The position numbers and the translations under genes were made by a program. A model generated the notes under the pieces. It was not told the origin of the DNA, did no database searches, and was given only the letters and a program-made list of their open reading frames with translations. Of a stretch of DNA of 64,000 nt, positions 58,096 through 64,000 are shown in pieces; positions within the stretch are counted from its first letter, which is position 1, and each line of letters starts with the position of its first letter. Source of the stretch: Formicarius rufipectus (Eukaryota > Chordata > Aves > Passeriformes > Formicariidae); NCBI GenBank assembly GCA_013399695.1, contig VXAU01004744.1, forward strand, positions 779,587-843,586, read 5' to 3'.

Positions 58096-61000
58096 AAAGG
58101 AAAAAAAATAAAAGGAAAATAAAAAGTTTTCACAAAGTGTCTAGCAAATTCAGTCAGTGATGGTAGTTGTAGAAAGTCTGGACAAATCCAAATTTCCGCC
58201 GTATGGATTGACTCTAGAGTGTCTGCATAGAAAGCTCAACATTTTTCAGCTTTGTTGCTAATATCCACCATCTTTGCTGCACTGAGCATTCTGCGTCCAT
58301 ATCTGAATCCAGTGTTGGTGTGCTCAGTGGATCAACAGGGGTAAAATCTCTCTTATTAGCCATAATCATTGTGTGCATGTTATATGGTACATACAGTTAC
58401 AGCCTTGCCCAGGAAAGAAAGACAAGTCCAGCTTCTATGGAGCTAGGCCCCTTAGGAAATGTGAAACAATGAGATAGGAAGGCAGATAGTTCTAGGGCTT
58501 AAGAAAATAAACAAAATAGGTTCATCTGCTGCCATTACAGCATTCAGATATCATTTTCTCTTCTGGGGATGCAATCAGAACTGAGCCCTGTGGACCAGCT
58601 GGCAGATGCTGTATGAAAAAAAATATAGTTTTGTACCCTCTACCTACAGCATGTGCTGCTGTGGGTTCACTGGAGCAGTTCTGATTTACCATGTCTGGTC
58701 AATGAACAGTACACTGAGCTGGGCAACTCTTTTTAGCCAGGCAAGAAGCAGGACAGACAGGAACCTGGTGAGGTAGATCATTCTCAACAATAGTCCTTAA
58801 TGCAGAATGAAGTGGCAGAAACAGTACATTAAGGATATTATCATCATTATCTCTTGCTACCTCTAATAGGTTTTTATATCATTTTGCTCATTTTTATAGC
58901 TTGCTGGCTCAGAACCGACATTCTCCGTAATTCACTGGAAGGAATGCTTGATTTCAGCTCCCCTTGTAACCATACAAAGAATGGATGAAATAGGGATGTG
59001 ACTGCTGGGGTAGATCAATCCTTTCTTGCATAATTCAAACTAAGACATTTTTAAAGCATAGTATTGTTTATGCACAAAGGGATAAAGGAAACTTACTTTT
59101 CTTTTGGGCTAGATTTTTCCTTTTTATTTCTTTCTGTTGATGAAAAAACTACAGAAATAAGAAAATTAGGCATAGCACAATCATCATGAAGCTGCAAGGA
59201 GGGATTCAGCAGGGCAAAAATCTCCGAAGACTACGTAAAATGGTTACACAAACCCATGAACCAATATCTTCAGGATTTTCCCAGAAAATAACTGATAGTC
59301 TGTCTCTTTCAAAGTGCCTTAGGACATGGAACAGAATGATACCTCACTATGAAAATATCATAAAATGTTCCAGCATTTTTTATCATATAAAAATGAGAGC
59401 TCCTCTATGAGAAGGCTAACAACAGGGTAGCCATCTGTGTTATGATGGGAACCTGACTGGAAATTTAAAATAATTTAAAATCACCACTATCCTGGGTGTG
59501 TGCCAAGAGCCTGCATGGAAGTAGCTCTGAGGAGCAGGTAATGTGTGCTAATTTCTACCTCCTCCTTCAGCAGTTTATTGTTTTTCCCATGTATTTACTG
59601 GCAGTGCCCTGGGTTTCTGTGTGATCTACAGAGATGAACAATCCGAGGAGAGAGCACAGGAAAAGGAGGGAGGCTCTGACTTAGGGACAGAGGGAATGGG
59701 CACCAGGGGGTTTTGTAGAGCATGGGTGAGGGAAAGCAGAAGCACTGGGGCTACAGAGTGGGAGCCAGACTAGGAAGAACACCACAGCAGAGAGATGTGT
59801 TGGGGAGACTTCAGAGAGGAAAGCCAAGTCTGGAAGCATGTAGTGCTTGTAGTAAGTGCTTGCAGAAGCATGTAGCAAACATGGGAGCTCAGTGGGAAAC
59901 GAGGACTCTGCATGAAGAGTCTGAGGGGTAGGAGGTCTAAGATGAAAGAGAAGGAATCTTCTACAGGTACAGGACAAAGCAGGGAGAGTGCTACCAGCAA
60001 CACACTGCCATGCTGCAGGACATCTGCAGCATGGGGATTAGCCGCTTGCAAAATAAAACAAAATTTCGGTACCAAGTGTCATTACTTAAACAGATAATTT
60101 CATGTGTCACATCCTTTGAGGTCTTTATTAACCTGCCAACACTTATGCCTTGTATACCCCAGTCATACTGGTATTTCTGACCCTTCTGCTGGACCTGTCT
60201 TTATTACATTCAATAAGAATTTTTCAAAATGATTGCTTGCTCTGTTGTGGGAAGACTAACAAAAACTCACTGGGGAATGGAGGTGAGTTTTCTGCCTCAC
60301 TTCCTCTGTATTCTTTTCTAGACCATGCATTAAACTCTAAAAGTATTTTCTTATTTTTAAGCATAGAAAATTCCTTACAGTCTCTCTTCCGTAGGGATTT
60401 TTCTTACCCTGTTGATTACCAAGTGTTCTTTGCTAAGTCACTCTAGTCTTGCTTCCAGTGGGGTTGGGCCAGAATTGCTTCAGCTGTTCTAGACAATGTC
60501 CAGCCACAACTGTCCTGGGTGATATGACAGGCAGCAGTCACACATCCCTTGAAATATCATATATACATGCATGTGTATGACTTCAGTTTTCAGTACTAGC
60601 TGGAGTTTATACATTGTCTCTACATTTAATTATGCCACTTAGACAAGAACAAAGACTTGCACTTGAGGAGGAAGATAGTAGGTTTGGGATGATCCCCAAT
60701 TCCTGTGGGTGTTTGGTCTAATCTTAGACAGTCAAGAAACCTCTATTCCCAACACAGTCAAAGATAACCTTTGTCTGTAGGAAGTTCTGTAACGCCAGAG
60801 ACATAGAAACCTTGAGCACAGTCTTTATCACAAAGCTTTTGCTAGGCCTTTATGTAAACTGAATCCCAGCCATCTAAGGTCTGAAGCATGACTTCCAAAG
60901 CATTCAATTTTCTCCGGAGTTCTGCAGGTTAATTTGGGGAAGAGAAAAGATATGAGTTGTGTGGGTTCATCATGTTTTTTTCTGCAGCTTGCTGGAATGG

Positions 61001-61676
61001 TCAGAGTGCACACCCTTTCCATGCAGGTTACTGTATTACCACTGCCTGCAGGAAAACACAGTCATGAGGAATGGGTTGATGTTTCTGAGATGGAGCTAGG
61101 GTCCTCAGGAGAGCTGGAAATGGGAGAAATCATTCTATACCACTATACTTCTATGCAAGAACTTGTATTTGACTGGTACTCAGGTGCCTATTGTTCAGCC
61201 TCTTGTCTAGTGGTTGCAAATAAAAGTTAAAGAAGGAAAAAAAGGTATTTATTCTTCAGGGACTCTATGAGTTAAAGAGTGTCATGGAGAACACTGACAG
61301 GTCCCAGATATAGTCCTCAGAGTTTATGCTGTTAAATTCTGTACAAAACATGTGCTCGCACTCTGCTGCTTAAGGAGAACTGAAATATATACAGTTTTTT
61401 ATCCCTCTTTGGCATATAATGCTCCCTATATATTTCTCAGAGATAACATCCTGCTACACAGTGTTGCATTTATTCTGGGGTTCCTGTATGCAAATGAAAC
61501 AAGCCACAGCAAGGAAGCACAGATATATCAGCCAAATACTGTTTTCTTCTCTGAGTTCTGGAAAAAATTTGTATTTTATGAACAAGTATTGATGTGATTA
61601 TTACTTTGAGATCTTTTATTTTATTTGAGAGCTGTAATTTCTGTAAAAATGTATTTAAGATCTGTAGTTGACGCTG

Positions 61677-61700
61677 CTTTTTTGTTTGTTTGTTTGTTTT
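61677..61700. repeat. (TTTG)n microsatellite
   Basis: About five TTTG units preceded and followed by T. Confidence 0.88.
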
Positions 61701-61834
61701 CAGCATGTTTTGCAAAAACAGACAGTGAACTTAAAGTTCTCCCCACTCAAACAGATGTTAAAGGTTTGGTTTCTTCTGTTGAAACTGTTATGGACAACAC
61801 ATAAAGGCCACTCACCCTTGGTAGTTTGCTCATG

Positions 61835-61861
61835 AATACCACAAATTATATTTGTGGTATT
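61835..61861. repeat. Inverted repeat, 11-bp arms
   Basis: AATACCACAAA and TTTGTGGTATT surround the spacer TTATA. The pairing is exact. Confidence 0.85.
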
Positions 61862-64000
61862 ATATTATTAAAATTATGGAAACACATTTTTAAACTGGTG
61901 ACTTCTCACACCACTGGCTTTGTCTTCTAGAGCAGGGACTAACTTCAGATGAAAGGGATATACTTATGAGGTGGGTTGCCAAGAGCTCACACCTGTACAC
62001 AACAATGGACCTGTGCACATAGATTTCTTCTAGATGCCAGTAAATGCACCAGACCATGTGTATTTTTCTTAGAGCTACTGATATATTTCATAAATGAGAG
62101 TGCATAGGAATCCTGTCCATAAATCAATCAGCTACAATTTTCAGCCTCAATAATGGTGCAATGTGACAGATACAATATGTTGCCAATCCAATTTCTTCAT
62201 CACGGCTGACTGTCTTGGACAATTCTGTGACTAGTAAGAAAACAAGGCATTTCTATTTCATAGTAATGCCATGGTTCTTTAATGACAGTGAAGAGTGTTG
62301 CTGAGAATCTTCTTTATTGCACTGACTTCAAACAGCTCCTTCCTAGGATACATTATTCAAGTTATAATTATCTAATCATGCATTCATTCAACATGAACTT
62401 TGTCTTCACATGAAAAGATACAATATTATACACATTAAAATAAAACATGGAACTGCAACCATGTATTTCAGTTTTGCTTGCAATGCCAGAATACAAATAG
62501 TCAGACTAGTTTTTCAGAGGAAGCACAAATTAAAAATGCATGTTATGAAATGCATTTCATGTGAACAAATGTCAAAATGGCAGAGAGTTTCGCCTCTTGA
62601 CTAAGCTAAAGAATTCATTTAACATATTAAATTGAAACTACATAAATTAGAACAGAAAAAATATTGGCAGAGTGCCAAATTCAGATTATTATTACCTGCT
62701 ATCCTACAGAGAGTGTCTAAAAATGAAGGATTCTATTTTCTTGGTTTTCTACTGCAAACCACCATTCCCCCTGTTCACTTTTAGAAATCACTTTTTGTTT
62801 GAGAGATATATACTGGGGTGGCAGATATAGTTCACACATGCCTGTGGGTGAGCTAGTAGTGCGGAGTTGTTAAATCTTAGGAGCAACACTGCGCATTACA
62901 ACCTCTGCATCACACAGCCCAGTGCCGTGACTGCAGGGATGCTGCAGGGGGAGAGTGAACCAAAGATACAGCCCAATTTATAAGCCCTTCACAGTATTTC
63001 AGTAATAAAAATTACAGTCAGATAGAAAAGGGAAATATAGATTACCCGATGCCACATTAACAAAATTTCCGACAGCTGTAGGTTTTTTCAAGGGTAAGCA
63101 AAATCTGAAATCTGCCATGCTTTTAGAAGACAAGAGAGAGATAAGGCATACAGCAGGTAGCTAATTTCAGACACTTTTACCCTACATATATTTGGAAAAG
63201 ATGAACAAAAGTATTCATAGCAGAATCCCCATTTTGGAAGCTCTTTCCACCAGAAGGAAGTATGTCATAACACTATCTTGTGGACATTAAATGCACATAT
63301 GACATGACAATGAGCTAAAGAAAACAGTTTGATTAACAGGAAAGCACACTGAGTTCAGCTATTGCTTTCCTGATCCTGGATCTCGTTCAATCCACTAGGT
63401 AAGGGCATAAGTAGTTAAATAATAGCACCTACTGAAGGCTCAGGTGCTCAGCTTGCTCAGGGGTGATATAGGACAAGCTATTTAGCCAACAGCCATTTAT
63501 GCTTTCCTCCTGATCAGCTTACTGAAATGTTTTTCCCTACTGATAAAGGCAGTTAGGCATGATTTTCCATGCACCTGCTTTGGGGACTTGCAAAGCTCTG
63601 TAACCAGTTCAAATACACGGGGGGAAGGCTACAGGAAACCTGGGTTTCATTGTTTAAATTTTTTAAGCATTCATTGACGTTAGGTGAGATCAGATTTCAT
63701 CCTAAGAGAGAAGGAGAGCAAACAGTGGCTTCTAAAACATATGAGTACTTAGAAAGAGTAGACTTTGTCCTTACAAAGAGGAAATGATAGAGACTGAAAC
63801 TGCTTTCTGCTGGAAAAAAATGCACTGCATATGCAAAACTGGAAGATGCCTAGGGGAAAAGACAAAGTTGATATCAGTGTGAGTGGCATCTTGGGGAAAA
63901 CCCCAGCTGACAGAAGGAGACTGCATAGAGGAAAGAGAGCTGGGAACAACTAGACGACTGACTGGCACATATGTGGTTTCTGGTGATTAAAATAAGCCAT

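Larger units (their letters stand above)
57222..64000. other. Unique AT-rich DNA, no supported gene
   Basis: This block contains a G-rich tract (58073-58095), a TTTG repeat (61677-61700), an 11-bp-arm inverted repeat (61835-61861) and a 16-bp perfect palindrome (62545-62560). Open frames near 59681-60097 lie in a purine-rich stretch and look like chance. No repeat family was recognised. Confidence 0.5.

Noticed and set aside
1..64000. CRISPR arrays, operons, ribosome-binding sites, phage or plasmid genes
   Set aside because: None present. The sequence is vertebrate nuclear DNA by its repeat content.

Overview
The window looks like nuclear DNA of a bird. It is AT-rich, has no dense coding, and carries chicken-type CR1 LINE fragments ending in the ATTCTATG octamer, a solo LTR of an avian ERV-L-like retrovirus, and heavily decayed CR1/L3-like LINE fossils of the kind shared by birds, crocodiles and turtles. 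There is no bacterial-style gene organisation. Nearly all ATG-to-stop stretches are short and consistent with chance. The species cannot be named from this sequence alone.

Layout. 1-8.7 kb: unique AT-rich DNA with a perfect 20-bp hairpin (116-159) and two ancient minus-strand CR1-like fossils (about 1370-2210 and 6580-7345). 8.7-9.0 kb: a G+C-rich patch of unknown origin. 9-31.6 kb: a gene-poor stretch with weak exon candidates (13153-13211, 23643-23782), an ancient palindromic repeat (about 23405-23490) and blocks that resemble conserved non-coding elements (around 18.3-18.5 and 19.4-19.6 kb). 31672-32547: a plus-strand CR1 that still carries its reverse-transcriptase FADD box. 35334-35465 and 47489-47580: the two best exon candidates. 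Both are plus-strand, and their phases are compatible, so they may be exons of one unrecognised, large-intron gene. 40253-40735: two minus-strand CR1 3' ends joined head to tail. 49960-50330: a third CR1-like fossil. 51126-52220: the solo LTR, flanked by the 5-bp duplication ATGTA and holding a decayed array with a 45-53 bp period. 55665-57221: two copies of a 778-bp unit separated by one N. The copies match in every row I compared, so this is almost certainly an assembly artefact. 57.2-64 kb: unique DNA with a G-quadruplex candidate and small palindromes.

Function. No complete gene can be annotated with confidence. The window is best read as intergenic or intronic DNA, possibly the introns of one long plus-strand gene, shaped by successive waves of retroelements. 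I found no convincing previously undescribed system. The items most worth checking are the two phase-compatible exon candidates, the false duplication, and the exapted-looking ancient repeats.
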